From assembly GCA_015068395.1 (NCBI GenBank), contig SVKP01000105.1, positions 1 to 52,077 of the forward strand: DNA of 52,077 bases, given 5' to 3'. The first letter of the stretch is position 1; each line of letters starts with the position of its first letter. The position numbers and the translations under genes are program-made. The notes under the pieces were generated by a model. The model did not search any database. It had not been told where the DNA came from and worked only from the letters and a program-made list of their open reading frames with translations. Shown here piece by piece: positions 24,573 through 32,415 of this stretch. The stretch comes from Oscillospiraceae bacterium (GTDB lineage: Bacteria; Bacillota; Clostridia; Oscillospirales; Oscillospiraceae).

Positions 24573-25808
24573 ATGGATCACTACATGGCAAACAGTATTT
24601 CCGGAGAGCTGCTGCTGCGCGTCGGCGAAGCGCTGCTGTGCGCGATGACGGTCAGCTTTCTTATGTGCCCGCTCGTCAAGTCGTTCGCCTACAAGATCGG
24701 CGCGATCGACGTGCCGAAGGACAACCGCCGCATGCACAAAAAGCCGGTGCCGCGCCTGGGAGGGCTGGCGATCTTTCTCGGCTTTATGATTGCCATTCTG
24801 CTCTTTGTACCAATTGACCATCCGCTGCGCGGTATTTTGCTCGGCGCGACGGTGATCGTGGTGCTGGGCGTTGTGGACGATATTACTCCCTTGCGCGCCG
24901 GGTTCAAGTTTATCGTGCAAATCGGCGCGGCGCTCATCGCCGTATACCACGGCGTTGTGGTCAGAATTTTGTCAAACCCCAACGTTTTCAGCGACGATCC
25001 GTATTGGTCGCTGGGCTGGGCGTCCATCCCCATCACGGTGCTTTGGATCGTCGGCATCACCAACGCGGTGAACCTGATCGACGGGCTGGACGGGCTTGCC
25101 AACGGCGTTTCCACCATCAGCGCGGTGACGATGCTCGTGATTGCCCTGATGGTTTCCGAGGGGCAAACGGCGCTGGTAATGGCTGCGCTGGTCGGCGCGT
25201 GCGTGGGTTTCATGCCCTACAACAAAAATCCCGCGCAGATGTTCATGGGAGACACAGGGTCCACATTTCTGGGCTATGTCCTCTCGACCATCTCCATTCA
25301 GGGACTCTTCAAGTATTACGCGGTCATTTCGTTCGCGGTCCCGTTCCTGATCCTCGGGCTCCCGATGTTTGACACGCTCTTTGCCATCATCCGGCGTCTC
25401 GCGCATGGAAAAAACCCGATGTCGCCAGACCGCGGGCACATCCATCACCGCCTCATTGACATGGGCCTGAGCCAGAAGCAGGCGGTTGCCGCACTCTATG
25501 TGGTCAGCAGTATTCTGGGCCTCTCCGCCGTGGTGCTTGCGACCAGCGGTGCGATGCGCGCGATGCTCTTTTTTGCCGCGCTCGTCGTTGTGGCGTTTCT
25601 CGCATCCCGGGTCATCTTTCCGCGCGAGATCGAGCAGACGCGGCGCGAGCGGGAAGGCGGAAAGCCGGATTTTGACGTGCCGCTGGACGACCATCTCCCG
25701 GACGCGCCGGAGGGCTCTTCCGGCCCCGAGCTGCACCCCGCCGTAGACGCCGACCGCAGCGATGAGGAAACGGAACAGGAAAACGCCGCAACGGAGGAAG
25801 AAAGCTGA
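24573..25808 (+). CDS. Undecaprenyl-phosphate sugar-1-phosphate transferase (TagO/WecA/MraY superfamily)
   Basis: 411 residues. Expected reaction: transfer of GlcNAc-1-phosphate from UDP-GlcNAc to undecaprenyl phosphate, the first step of teichoic-acid or other wall-glycan synthesis, at the cytoplasmic membrane face. About ten transmembrane segments. Motifs: PKDNRRMHKKPVPRLGG, VVDDITPLRAGFKF, VNLIDGLDGLANGVS, FMGDTGSTFLG and DRGHIHHRLIDMG, all typical of the WecA/TagO branch. The C-terminal ~60 residues are an acidic disordered tail. The start is uncertain: ATG 24573 or ATG 24585, the latter better spaced from AAAGGA. UDP-GlcNAc epimerase follows. Confidence 0.92.
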   Translation: MDHYMANSISGELLLRVGEALLCAMTVSFLMCPLVKSFAYKIGAIDVPKDNRRMHKKPVPRLGGLAIFLGFMIAILLFVPIDHPLRGILLGATVIVVLGVVDDITPLRAGFKFIVQIGAALIAVYHGVVVRILSNPNVFSDDPYWSLGWASIPITVLWIVGITNAVNLIDGLDGLANGVSTISAVTMLVIALMVSEGQTALVMAALVGACVGFMPYNKNPAQMFMGDTGSTFLGYVLSTISIQGLFKYYAVISFAVPFLILGLPMFDTLFAIIRRLAHGKNPMSPDRGHIHHRLIDMGLSQKQAVAALYVVSSILGLSAVVLATSGAMRAMLFFAALVVVAFLASRVIFPREIEQTRREREGGKPDFDVPLDDHLPDAPEGSSGPELHPAVDADRSDEETEQENAATEEES

Positions 25809-25816
25809 GGATTGAT

Positions 25817-26965
25817 ATGGAAAAGCTGCGGATCATGAGCGTTTTCGGCACGCGGCCCGAGGCAATCAAAATGGCGCCTCTGGTCAAGGAACTGAAAACA
25901 CGCGAGGAGATTGAGAGCATCTGCTGCGTGACGGCGCAGCATCGCCAGATGCTCGATTCCGTGATGGAGGTATTCGGTCTGAAGGCTGACTGCGACCTGG
26001 ATATCATGACGCCGAACCAGACGCTCTCGATGATTACGACCAAGTGCCTGACGGGGATGGACGGAGCCATCGAGCGCTTCCAGCCGGACATGATCCTCGT
26101 CCACGGCGATACGTCGACGACCTTTGCCGGCGCGCTTTCAGCGTTTTACCACAAGGTGAAGGTGGGCCACGTGGAGGCGGGACTTCGGACCTACAACAAG
26201 TATTCGCCCTACCCGGAGGAGATGAACCGCCGCCTGGTCACGGCATTGGCGGACCTCTATTTCTGCCCAACTGCAAACAATCGGGAAAACCTGCTTCGCG
26301 AGGGGATACAAAACGGCGTTTTTGTTACGGGCAACACTGTGATCGACGCGCTGAAAACGACCGTGCGCAAGGAGTATCGCTTCACAACAGATCTGCTCAA
26401 TTCCCTGGACTACGAGCATCGCAAGGTCATCCTTGTCACCTGCCACAGGCGGGAGAATTACGGCGAGCCGATGCAAAACATCATGGAGGCGCTGCGCGAC
26501 ATCGCCGAGGCAAACGAGGATGTGGAGTTGGTCTATCCCGTACACCTGAGCCCGACGGTCCGCCAGACGGCGTGGCGCTATCTGACCGGTACGCCGCGCG
26601 TACACCTGATCGACCCGCTTGACGCAGACGAGATGCACAATCTGATGGCACGGTCTTACATGGTCATGACGGACTCCGGTGGATTGCAGGAGGAGGCGCC
26701 CGCGCTGGGAAAGCCTGTGCTTGTCCTTCGAAGGGAGACGGAGCGCCCGGAAGCGGTCGACGCCGGCACGGTCGCGCTCGCCGGCGTACGGTATGCGGAT
26801 ATCCTTCGCATGGGGAACGAGCTGCTGCATGATGAGGCGGTATACGCGCGCATGGCGCACGCGGTCAACCCCTATGGCGACGGCTTTGCCTGCCGACGCA
26901 TCGCGGATGCGATCGAGTGGCATTTTGGGCGACGCGCGCAGCGGCCGGAGGATTTTTCCGCGTAA
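25817..26965 (+). CDS. UDP-N-acetylglucosamine 2-epimerase (non-hydrolysing)
   Basis: 382 residues. Interconverts UDP-GlcNAc and UDP-ManNAc, which supplies ManNAc for linkage units of wall teichoic acid or capsule. Family marks: VFGTRPEAIKMAPLVKEL, TAQHRQMLDSV, HGDTSTTFAGALSAF, GHVEAGLRTYN..SPYPEEMNR, TGNTVIDAL, TCHRRENYG, and SDSGGLQEEAPALGKPVLVLRRETERPEA. The start at ATG 25817 is eight bases past the transferase stop. The transferase-epimerase pair strongly suggests wall-polymer linkage-unit synthesis. Symbol could be mnaA/wecB; I leave it open. Confidence 0.95.
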   Translation: MEKLRIMSVFGTRPEAIKMAPLVKELKTREEIESICCVTAQHRQMLDSVMEVFGLKADCDLDIMTPNQTLSMITTKCLTGMDGAIERFQPDMILVHGDTSTTFAGALSAFYHKVKVGHVEAGLRTYNKYSPYPEEMNRRLVTALADLYFCPTANNRENLLREGIQNGVFVTGNTVIDALKTTVRKEYRFTTDLLNSLDYEHRKVILVTCHRRENYGEPMQNIMEALRDIAEANEDVELVYPVHLSPTVRQTAWRYLTGTPRVHLIDPLDADEMHNLMARSYMVMTDSGGLQEEAPALGKPVLVLRRETERPEAVDAGTVALAGVRYADILRMGNELLHDEAVYARMAHAVNPYGDGFACRRIADAIEWHFGRRAQRPEDFSA

Positions 26966-27003
26966 CAGTTTCCACTAAAAAGGGACAAGGGGAGGCGGAG
27001 ATC

Positions 27004-27765
27004 ATGAAAAAGCACGGAGGCTCGTTTATCGGCTTTGCCTTTGCCGCGCTGGTCGTGCTGGTCGTCGCCTTTCTTGCGCGTCTGACGGTCTATCATCCGC
27101 CGGAGGTGCACCTGGCGGAGCCCGGGGAGATCGGGAGCTCCGGCGTCATCACGGACGGCACGCAGGAGTCGATCCAACGCGTGGAGGTCACGCCGGATAC
27201 GGTGCAGCTGGTCATTGAACGCCTCTCGCGCCCGGATAACTACAGTCGGAGCGTCGTCATCGAACGCTTTTGGACCGGCGGAAGCGGCCAGAGCACGGCG
27301 CAGGTGCGCGCGGCGGACGGCTGGACGCGCGTGGACAGCGGCGCAGAGGGCAGCGAAGCGCGCCACAGCGTTACCGGGGACGGACAGTGCTGGATCTGGT
27401 ACGGGGATGGCGAGAGCGTGTTTTCCGGCGCGGCGGCGCTCAGCGCGGACGAGGAACAGGGCATTCCCACATATGAGAACATCCTTTCAATCAACAGCGC
27501 GCTGATTGCCGTTGCAGACTATAGATTGCTGGATTCGGTGAGCTGCATCTACGTGGAGACCTCTCCCAATGCCAACGGATATTCCGAACGCTGGTGGGTC
27601 AGCGTGGAGGACGGGCTTCTCGCGGCAGCGGAACGCATCAGCGACGAGACGTTGGTCTACCGCATGAAGGGGATGACGACGGAGCTCAATTCCGTCACGG
27701 CGGATGCGTTTACCCTGCCGGATGGGAATATCCTGTACGATCCCGCCCCTGTTTCGCACGGTTGA
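27004..27765 (+). CDS. Membrane-anchored extracytoplasmic protein of unknown function (253 aa)
   Basis: ATG 27004 is chosen because GGGGAGG lies 8 bases upstream; the longer frame to 26917 overlaps the epimerase gene. An uncleaved signal-anchor is likely at residues 7-26 (SFIGFAFAALVVLVVAFLAR). The extracellular part resembles LolA/MucB-like or sporulation anti-sigma-type beta domains (VQLVIERLSRPDNYSRSVVI, YSERWWVSVEDGLLAAAERI), but I cannot name the family. It is the last gene of the trpS unit, before a terminator. A role near wall-polymer export is inference from position only. Confidence 0.75.
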   Translation: MKKHGGSFIGFAFAALVVLVVAFLARLTVYHPPEVHLAEPGEIGSSGVITDGTQESIQRVEVTPDTVQLVIERLSRPDNYSRSVVIERFWTGGSGQSTAQVRAADGWTRVDSGAEGSEARHSVTGDGQCWIWYGDGESVFSGAAALSADEEQGIPTYENILSINSALIAVADYRLLDSVSCIYVETSPNANGYSERWWVSVEDGLLAAAERISDETLVYRMKGMTTELNSVTADAFTLPDGNILYDPAPVSHG

Positions 27766-27785
27766 GGAAAAGCATAGAAAGACAA

Positions 27786-27828
27786 GAAAACACCGCTCAG
27801 GCTTTCAAACCCTGAGCGGTGTCTTTTC
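27786..27828. terminator. Bidirectional intrinsic terminator
   Basis: ACACCGCTCAGG/CCTGAGCGGTGT (27790-27801, 27811-27822), with TTTT on the plus side and TTTT on the minus side. Serves the 27004 unit and rpmB. Confidence 0.9.
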
Positions 27829-27867
27829 TTCGGTATGCCGCGATGACTCAGCATCGCATTTGTGTAC

Positions 27868-28056
27868 TCAAATCGCGCGGGTAACTTTACCCGAACGCAG
27901 ACAGCGGGTACAAACATACACATGGCGAGGCGTACCGTCGACGATCGCCTTGACGCGCTTGACATTGGGCTTCCAAGCACGATTGGAACGGCGATGGGAG
28001 TGGGAAACCTTGATACCGAAGGTCACGCCCTTGTCGCAATACTCGCACTTTGCCAT
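27868..28056 (-). CDS. rpmB: Ribosomal protein bL28
   Basis: 62 residues from ATG 28056, with AAGGAGGTG nine bases upstream; the longer frame to 28065 lacks support. Large-subunit protein. The sequence MAKCEYCDKGVTFGIKVSHS then HRRSNRAWKPNVKRVKAIVDGTPRHVYVCTRC is typical of bL28. Four Cys (CEYC and CTRC) make this the zinc-binding form, which suggests a zinc-independent paralogue could exist elsewhere. Confidence 0.96.
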   Translation of the reverse strand: MAKCEYCDKGVTFGIKVSHSHRRSNRAWKPNVKRVKAIVDGTPRHVYVCTRCLRSGKVTRAI

Positions 28057-28115
28057 CCGTTGCACCTCCTTGCTGTAGTCAAGTCAGTTCGAGATATCTC
28101 AAACAAGCAGTTGAT

Positions 28116-28144
28116 ATAATAACAGATGCAATCGAAAAATGCAA
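28116..28144 (-). promoter_or_regulatory. Promoter of rpmB
   Basis: Minus-strand TTGCAT (28144-28139), 17-base spacer, TATTAT (28121-28116). Confidence 0.65.
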
Positions 28145-28211
28145 GAGCTAATTTGAAAAAAATAATATTTTTTTTATACGGTCTTTTGGGACCTAAAAAA
28201 CCGCGTTTTGC

Positions 28212-28240
28212 TTGTAAAAGGACGGGAAACCGATTATAAT
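28212..28240 (+). promoter_or_regulatory. Promoter of the hprK-dnaE operon
   Basis: TTGTAA (28212-28217), 17-base spacer, TATAAT (28235-28240), 41 bases before hprK. The genes to dnaE follow with gaps of at most about 40 bases. Confidence 0.7.
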
Positions 28241-28281
28241 GATAATGTACAAAGTGGAGTTCGGACAGGGAGGAATACGAT

Positions 28282-29220
28282 ATGAAAACAGATCGCGCCG
28301 TAAAGGTCATGGAGATCGTCGACAAGTTTCATATGGAGGTGATCCACAAGGGCCCCAATTATGAAACAGAGGTGCTGACCATCACAGACGTCAACCGTCC
28401 CGGGCTGCAATTCGCGGGTTTTTTTGATTATTTCGATCCCGCTCGCCTGCAGATCATCGGGAAATCCGAGGTGGAATACTTGCGCGGCTTTTCCTCCGAG
28501 GAGCGGCGCAGGCGCTTTGCCGAGCTGTTCAACTATGAGATCCCCGCGTTTGTCATCTCCCGCAATCTGGACGTTTTTCCCGAGTGCCAGGAGATGGCGG
28601 AGCACTGCGGGCGCACGCTTCTTCGAACCAAGTATACGGCGGTCGAGTTCACAAGTCTGACCATCGACTATCTCAACCATGAGCTTGCCCCGATGATTAC
28701 GCGCCACGGCGTTTTGCTGGAGGTCTATGGCGAGGGCATCCTTATCATGGGGGATTCCGGCATCGGCAAGAGCGAGACTGCAATCGAGCTGATTAAGCGC
28801 GGGCATCGCCTTGTGGCGGACGACGCGGTCGAGATCCGCCGCATCGGCAACACGCTGATCGGCAGCGCGCCGGAGATCATTCGGGACTATCTTGAGGTGC
28901 GCGGCGTCGGCGTTATCGACATTCAGAAGATATTCGGCATGGGCGCGGTGAAGGAGAATACGCAGATCGACCTCGTCATCAAGTTTGAGGAGTGGAAGGA
29001 CGGCTATGTCTATGACCGCCTCGGCCTGGACGACGACTATATGCAGATCCTAGATATCTCGGTCCCCTGCGTCACGATTCCCGTGCGCGCGGGCAGGAAC
29101 CTTGCCGGTATCGCGGAGATCGCGGCGATGAACAACCGTCAGAAGAAGTACGGCTTTAATTCGGCGCAGCACTTTGTCGAGCAGATCGACAAGCATGTGG
29201 ACGCCAATTCCAAGGGATAA
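28282..29220 (+). CDS. hprK: HPr kinase/phosphorylase
   Basis: 312 residues. Phosphorylates and dephosphorylates Ser46 of HPr, linking sugar flux to carbon catabolite control. The C-terminal kinase domain has the P-loop GDSGIGKS (157-164), the conserved H142 in RHGVLLEVYG, the capping region RLVADDAVEIR, and the HprK signature with EVRGVGVIDIQKIFG. The N-terminal HprK domain (1-130) is complete. Start ATG follows GGGAGGAA. First gene of a run to dnaE that is conserved in Bacillota. Confidence 0.97.
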   Translation: MKTDRAVKVMEIVDKFHMEVIHKGPNYETEVLTITDVNRPGLQFAGFFDYFDPARLQIIGKSEVEYLRGFSSEERRRRFAELFNYEIPAFVISRNLDVFPECQEMAEHCGRTLLRTKYTAVEFTSLTIDYLNHELAPMITRHGVLLEVYGEGILIMGDSGIGKSETAIELIKRGHRLVADDAVEIRRIGNTLIGSAPEIIRDYLEVRGVGVIDIQKIFGMGAVKENTQIDLVIKFEEWKDGYVYDRLGLDDDYMQILDISVPCVTIPVRAGRNLAGIAEIAAMNNRQKKYGFNSAQHFVEQIDKHVDANSKG

Positions 29221-29231
29221 GGAGTAACGCT

Positions 29232-30143
29232 ATGTCGTGGGAAACCGCGCTGGACGAAAAGATACGGGCATATCTGCCTGAGCTGAAATGGCTGAAGGAC
29301 GAGCCGCTTTCGAAACACACGTCCTTTCGGATCGGAGGGCCTGCGAAACGCATGGCATTTCCCCGGCGCACGGAGGAGGCTGTGATTCTCTTCGGCTTTT
29401 TGCAGGAGCTGGGCGTGCGTACGGTGGTGCTCGGAAACGGGACCAACGTGCTGTTCCCGGACGAGGGGCTGGACGCCGCCGTCGTCGCCACGGGGGGGCT
29501 GGACGGGCTTGAGCGCCGCGAGGACGATACGATCGCAGCGGAGGCAGGCGTGCCGCTTGCAAGGCTTGCCACGTTTGCGTGGAAGGAAGGGCTGGCGGGC
29601 CTTGAATTTGCACACGGCATTCCCGGCAGCGTGGGCGGCGGCGTCGTGATGAACGCCGGCGCCTATGACGGCTCGCTTTCCGACGTGCTTACGGAGGTGA
29701 CGGGTCTCTGGCCGGACGGCGTGCAGACGCTGAAAACGGAGGACCTGCGGCTTTCGTACCGCCACAGCATTTTTACCGAGCAGCCGGATGCGGTCGTCCT
29801 GCGCGCTGTGTTTCGCCTGCATCCGGGCGACGCAGACGCTGTCCGCCGCCGGATGGACGAGCTGATGGAGCGGCGCAGGGCGACCCAGCCGCTGGAGTAT
29901 CCCAGCGCGGGCAGCACCTTCAAGCGACCGGCTGGGCGCTTTGCCGGCGGGCTGATCGAGCAGTGCGGACTCAAGGGGACGCGTGTCGGCGGGGCGGAGG
30001 TCTCGACCAAGCACGCGGGCTTTGTCATCAACACCGGCGCGGCGACCTGTGCCGACGTGCTTGCCCTGATACAACTGATTCAAAAAAAGGTCCTCGGCGA
30101 GACGGGCGTTATGCTGGAGCCCGAGGTCCGCATCATACGGTGA
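29232..30143 (+). CDS. murB: UDP-N-acetylenolpyruvoylglucosamine reductase
   Basis: 303 residues. FAD enzyme that uses NADPH to form UDP-MurNAc, the second committed step of peptidoglycan synthesis. FAD-binding marks: HTSFRIGGPAKRMAFP, LGNGTNVLFPDEG, GLEFAHGIPGSVGGGVVMNAGAYD. The catalytic YRHSIF loop and the C-terminal YPSAGSTFKRP (catalytic Ser) are present, as is the final E of LEPEVRII. It is a short-type MurB (type IIb-like in length). Start ATG follows AAGGAGTAA, 11 bases after hprK. Confidence 0.96.
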   Translation: MSWETALDEKIRAYLPELKWLKDEPLSKHTSFRIGGPAKRMAFPRRTEEAVILFGFLQELGVRTVVLGNGTNVLFPDEGLDAAVVATGGLDGLERREDDTIAAEAGVPLARLATFAWKEGLAGLEFAHGIPGSVGGGVVMNAGAYDGSLSDVLTEVTGLWPDGVQTLKTEDLRLSYRHSIFTEQPDAVVLRAVFRLHPGDADAVRRRMDELMERRRATQPLEYPSAGSTFKRPAGRFAGGLIEQCGLKGTRVGGAEVSTKHAGFVINTGAATCADVLALIQLIQKKVLGETGVMLEPEVRIIR

Positions 30144-30152
30144 GGGGGAACT

Positions 30153-31031
30153 ATGGAGCTTCTGGTGATAACGGGGCTTTCCGGCGCGGGAAAGAGCCGC
30201 GCGGCAAAGTACCTGGAGGATATGGGCTATTATACGATAGACAATATGCCCGCGGAGCATATCACGCCCTTTGCGGAATTCTGCATCCAGCGCGGCGGCC
30301 GCTTTGACCGCGTCGCGCTGGTCAGCGATATTCGAGGCGGCAGCGACGGGTTCCCCTCCATGCTGCGCACGGTGGAGATGCTGCGGGAAAAGGGCGTCAA
30401 TTGCCGTCTTCTATTCCTTGCGGCGGACACGGACACGATCATCCGCCGCTACAAGGAGACGCGACGGATGCACCCGCTGATGAAGCGCGGCGACACGATA
30501 GAGGACGCGGCGCGCCGCGAGGAGGAACTGCTTCGCCCGCTTCGGGAGCATGCGGACTTTGTGATCGACACGACGCAGATGCCGTCCTCCAAGCTGCGCA
30601 GCGAGCTGTACAGCCTGTTCGGGGACCACTCGCAGCCGAACACGCTGACGGTCAGCGTCGTCTCCTTCGGCTACAAGCACGGCATACCGCCGGAGTCGGA
30701 CCTTGTGTTCGACGTACGCTTTATGCCGAACCCGTTTTACATCCCCGAGCTGCGCGAGCTGACCGGTCTGGACGCTCCCGTACGGGACTATGTGCTCTCC
30801 TTCGAGCAGACGAAGGAGTTTCTGGACCGGCTGGAATCCCTTCTTTCGTTCCTGCTGCCGCGTTACAGCGAGGAGGGAAAGACCATGCTCATCATTTCTA
30901 TCGGCTGTACGGGCGGACGGCACCGCAGCGTCGCCATCGCGCGCGAGCTCGCCGACCGCCTGACCAGGCTCGGCTATCCGACCGCCGAAAACCACCGCGA
31001 TATGACGCGCCGCGACATGACGCACGGCTAA
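30153..31031 (+). CDS. rapZ: RapZ/YvcJ-family nucleotide-binding protein
   Basis: 292 residues. P-loop GLSGAGKS (8-15), then DMGYYTIDNMPAEHI, and the C-terminal domain with SFGYKHGIPPESDLVFDVRF, MPNPFYIPELRELTGLD and IGCTGGRHRSVAIARELA. In enteric bacteria RapZ adapts RNase E to GlmZ; in Bacillota YvcJ's role is less clear, with binding of UDP-GlcNAc or GTP reported for the family. The order murB-rapZ-whiA is conserved, but yvcK, which normally sits between rapZ and whiA, is missing. Confidence 0.96.
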   Translation: MELLVITGLSGAGKSRAAKYLEDMGYYTIDNMPAEHITPFAEFCIQRGGRFDRVALVSDIRGGSDGFPSMLRTVEMLREKGVNCRLLFLAADTDTIIRRYKETRRMHPLMKRGDTIEDAARREEELLRPLREHADFVIDTTQMPSSKLRSELYSLFGDHSQPNTLTVSVVSFGYKHGIPPESDLVFDVRFMPNPFYIPELRELTGLDAPVRDYVLSFEQTKEFLDRLESLLSFLLPRYSEEGKTMLIISIGCTGGRHRSVAIARELADRLTRLGYPTAENHRDMTRRDMTHG

Positions 31032-31071
31032 CCTTATACTCAAATCTGCTGCAGAAAGCGGGGAAGACCAA

Positions 31072-31977
31072 TTGTCCTTTTCCGGCGAAGTGAAAAAGGA
31101 ACTGTGCCGGGCGCCGCTCCAGCGAAAATGCTGCGCGCTCGCGGAAAGCTGCGGCGTTTTGCTCTATGCCGGGACCTTTTCGCTCAACGAGGTGCGTATC
31201 GTCACAGAGAGCGAGGAATTTGCACAGCGCCTGCCAAAGCTGTTTCAGAAGGCTTTTTCCGTCAAATTTGACGTGCTCCCGGACGACGGTGCGTCCGGGA
31301 AGCTGATTTTTCGCATCCATGATGTGGACAAGCTGGCAAAGATCTGGCGGGAGCTGGGGTACGACCCCGAACAGCACTTCGCGCTGCACGTCAACTTTGC
31401 GCTGCTCGAAGAGGAGCATTGCCGCAGCGCGTTTTTGCGCGGCGCTTTTCTGGCGGGCGGCAGCGTCACCGACCCGCGCAAGCGTTACCATCTTGAGCTC
31501 TCGACCGTCCATTTGCAGGTGGGACGCGAGACGGAGGCGCTGCTGCGGGATATGGATTTTGAGCCCAAAAATGTGCTGCGCGGGGGCAGCACCGTGACCT
31601 ATTTCAAGCACAGCGCCAACATAGAGGATATTTTAACGCTGCTCGGCGCGCCGTCCGCCGCCATGGAGATCATGGCGGCAAAGGTGGAAAAGTCGATGCG
31701 CAACACAGTCAACCGCCGTGTGAACTGTGACGCGGCGAATCTGGACAAATCCGTCGCCGCCTCGCAGGCGCAGGTCGAGGCGCTGACGCGTTTGACGGAG
31801 TCCGGCATTCTCAAAACGCTCTCCGCCGAGCTGCAGGAGGTCGCCGTCGCGCGGCTGTTGCAGCCGGAGCTTTCCCTCAGCGAGCTCGCGGAGACCTTCG
31901 ACCCGCCGCTGACAAAGTCCTGTTTGAACCACCGCATGAGAAAGCTGGTACAGCTTGCAAAGGAGGAAAGAAAATGA
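31072..31977 (+). CDS. whiA: DNA-binding protein WhiA
   Basis: 301 residues. Starts with TTG at 31072 (MSFSGEVKKELCRAPLQRKC), GGGGAAG upstream; no ATG fits. The N-terminal LAGLIDADG-like half shows FLRGAFLAGGSVTDPRKRYHLEL and NVLRGGSTVTYFK. The C-terminal helix-turn-helix includes ANLDKSVAASQAQVEAL and LAETFDPPLTKSCLNHRMRKL. WhiA supports sporulation in actinomycetes and division/chromosome segregation in Bacillota. The stop overlaps the next gene's ATG (ATGA). Confidence 0.95.
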   Translation: MSFSGEVKKELCRAPLQRKCCALAESCGVLLYAGTFSLNEVRIVTESEEFAQRLPKLFQKAFSVKFDVLPDDGASGKLIFRIHDVDKLAKIWRELGYDPEQHFALHVNFALLEEEHCRSAFLRGAFLAGGSVTDPRKRYHLELSTVHLQVGRETEALLRDMDFEPKNVLRGGSTVTYFKHSANIEDILTLLGAPSAAMEIMAAKVEKSMRNTVNRRVNCDAANLDKSVAASQAQVEALTRLTESGILKTLSAELQEVAVARLLQPELSLSELAETFDPPLTKSCLNHRMRKLVQLAKEERK

Positions 31978-32414
31978 ACCGTATGGAAAAAGCGAACGCA
32001 TACCATGAGCGCGGCTTCAATTGCTGCCAGAGCGTTCTGGCAGCATTCAGCGACCGATATGACATTCCGGAGGAAACCGCGCTGCGAATTGGCGCCGGCT
32101 TTGGCGGCGGCGCGGGAACGGGAGAGCTTTGCGGGGCAATTACGGGCGCCGTCATGGCGCTCGACCTGATTTTGGGCGGGGACGTGACGAGCGAGCCGGT
32201 AAAGGCAAAGCGCATCGCCGTCGGCCGCGCGAAGGAGCTGCAAAAGCAGTTTGCGGAGCAGTTCGGCGCGCTGCGTTGTCAGGAGCTGCTGCGCAACGAG
32301 CGCGAGGAGCCGAGCGAGGCGGTCAAGGCGCTCGGGCTCACCAAGCACTGCGCCGTGATGATTGCCTCCGCCGTCGAGCTTGCCGAGAATATTTTGAACG
32401 GAGAAGAGAACTGA
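31974..32414 (+). CDS. C_GCAxxG_C_C family redox-type protein
   Basis: 146 residues. Conserved cysteines are at C17/C18 (GFNCCQSVLA), in GTGELCGAITGAVM (the C-GA-xxG element), in RCQELL and in KHCAVMIASAVELAENIL, the four-Cys signature of this small family. The family's function is not firmly known; metal or redox cofactor binding is suspected. It is coupled to whiA through an ATGA overlap and lies directly before dnaE. The position inside a core operon is unusual enough to suggest it was inserted there. Confidence 0.85.
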   Translation: MNRMEKANAYHERGFNCCQSVLAAFSDRYDIPEETALRIGAGFGGGAGTGELCGAITGAVMALDLILGGDVTSEPVKAKRIAVGRAKELQKQFAEQFGALRCQELLRNEREEPSEAVKALGLTKHCAVMIASAVELAENILNGEEN

Positions 32415-32415
32415 G

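Noticed and set aside
23193-24950. 585-codon minus-strand frame over trpS
   Set aside because: Shadow of trpS, which carries both aminoacyl-tRNA synthetase signatures.
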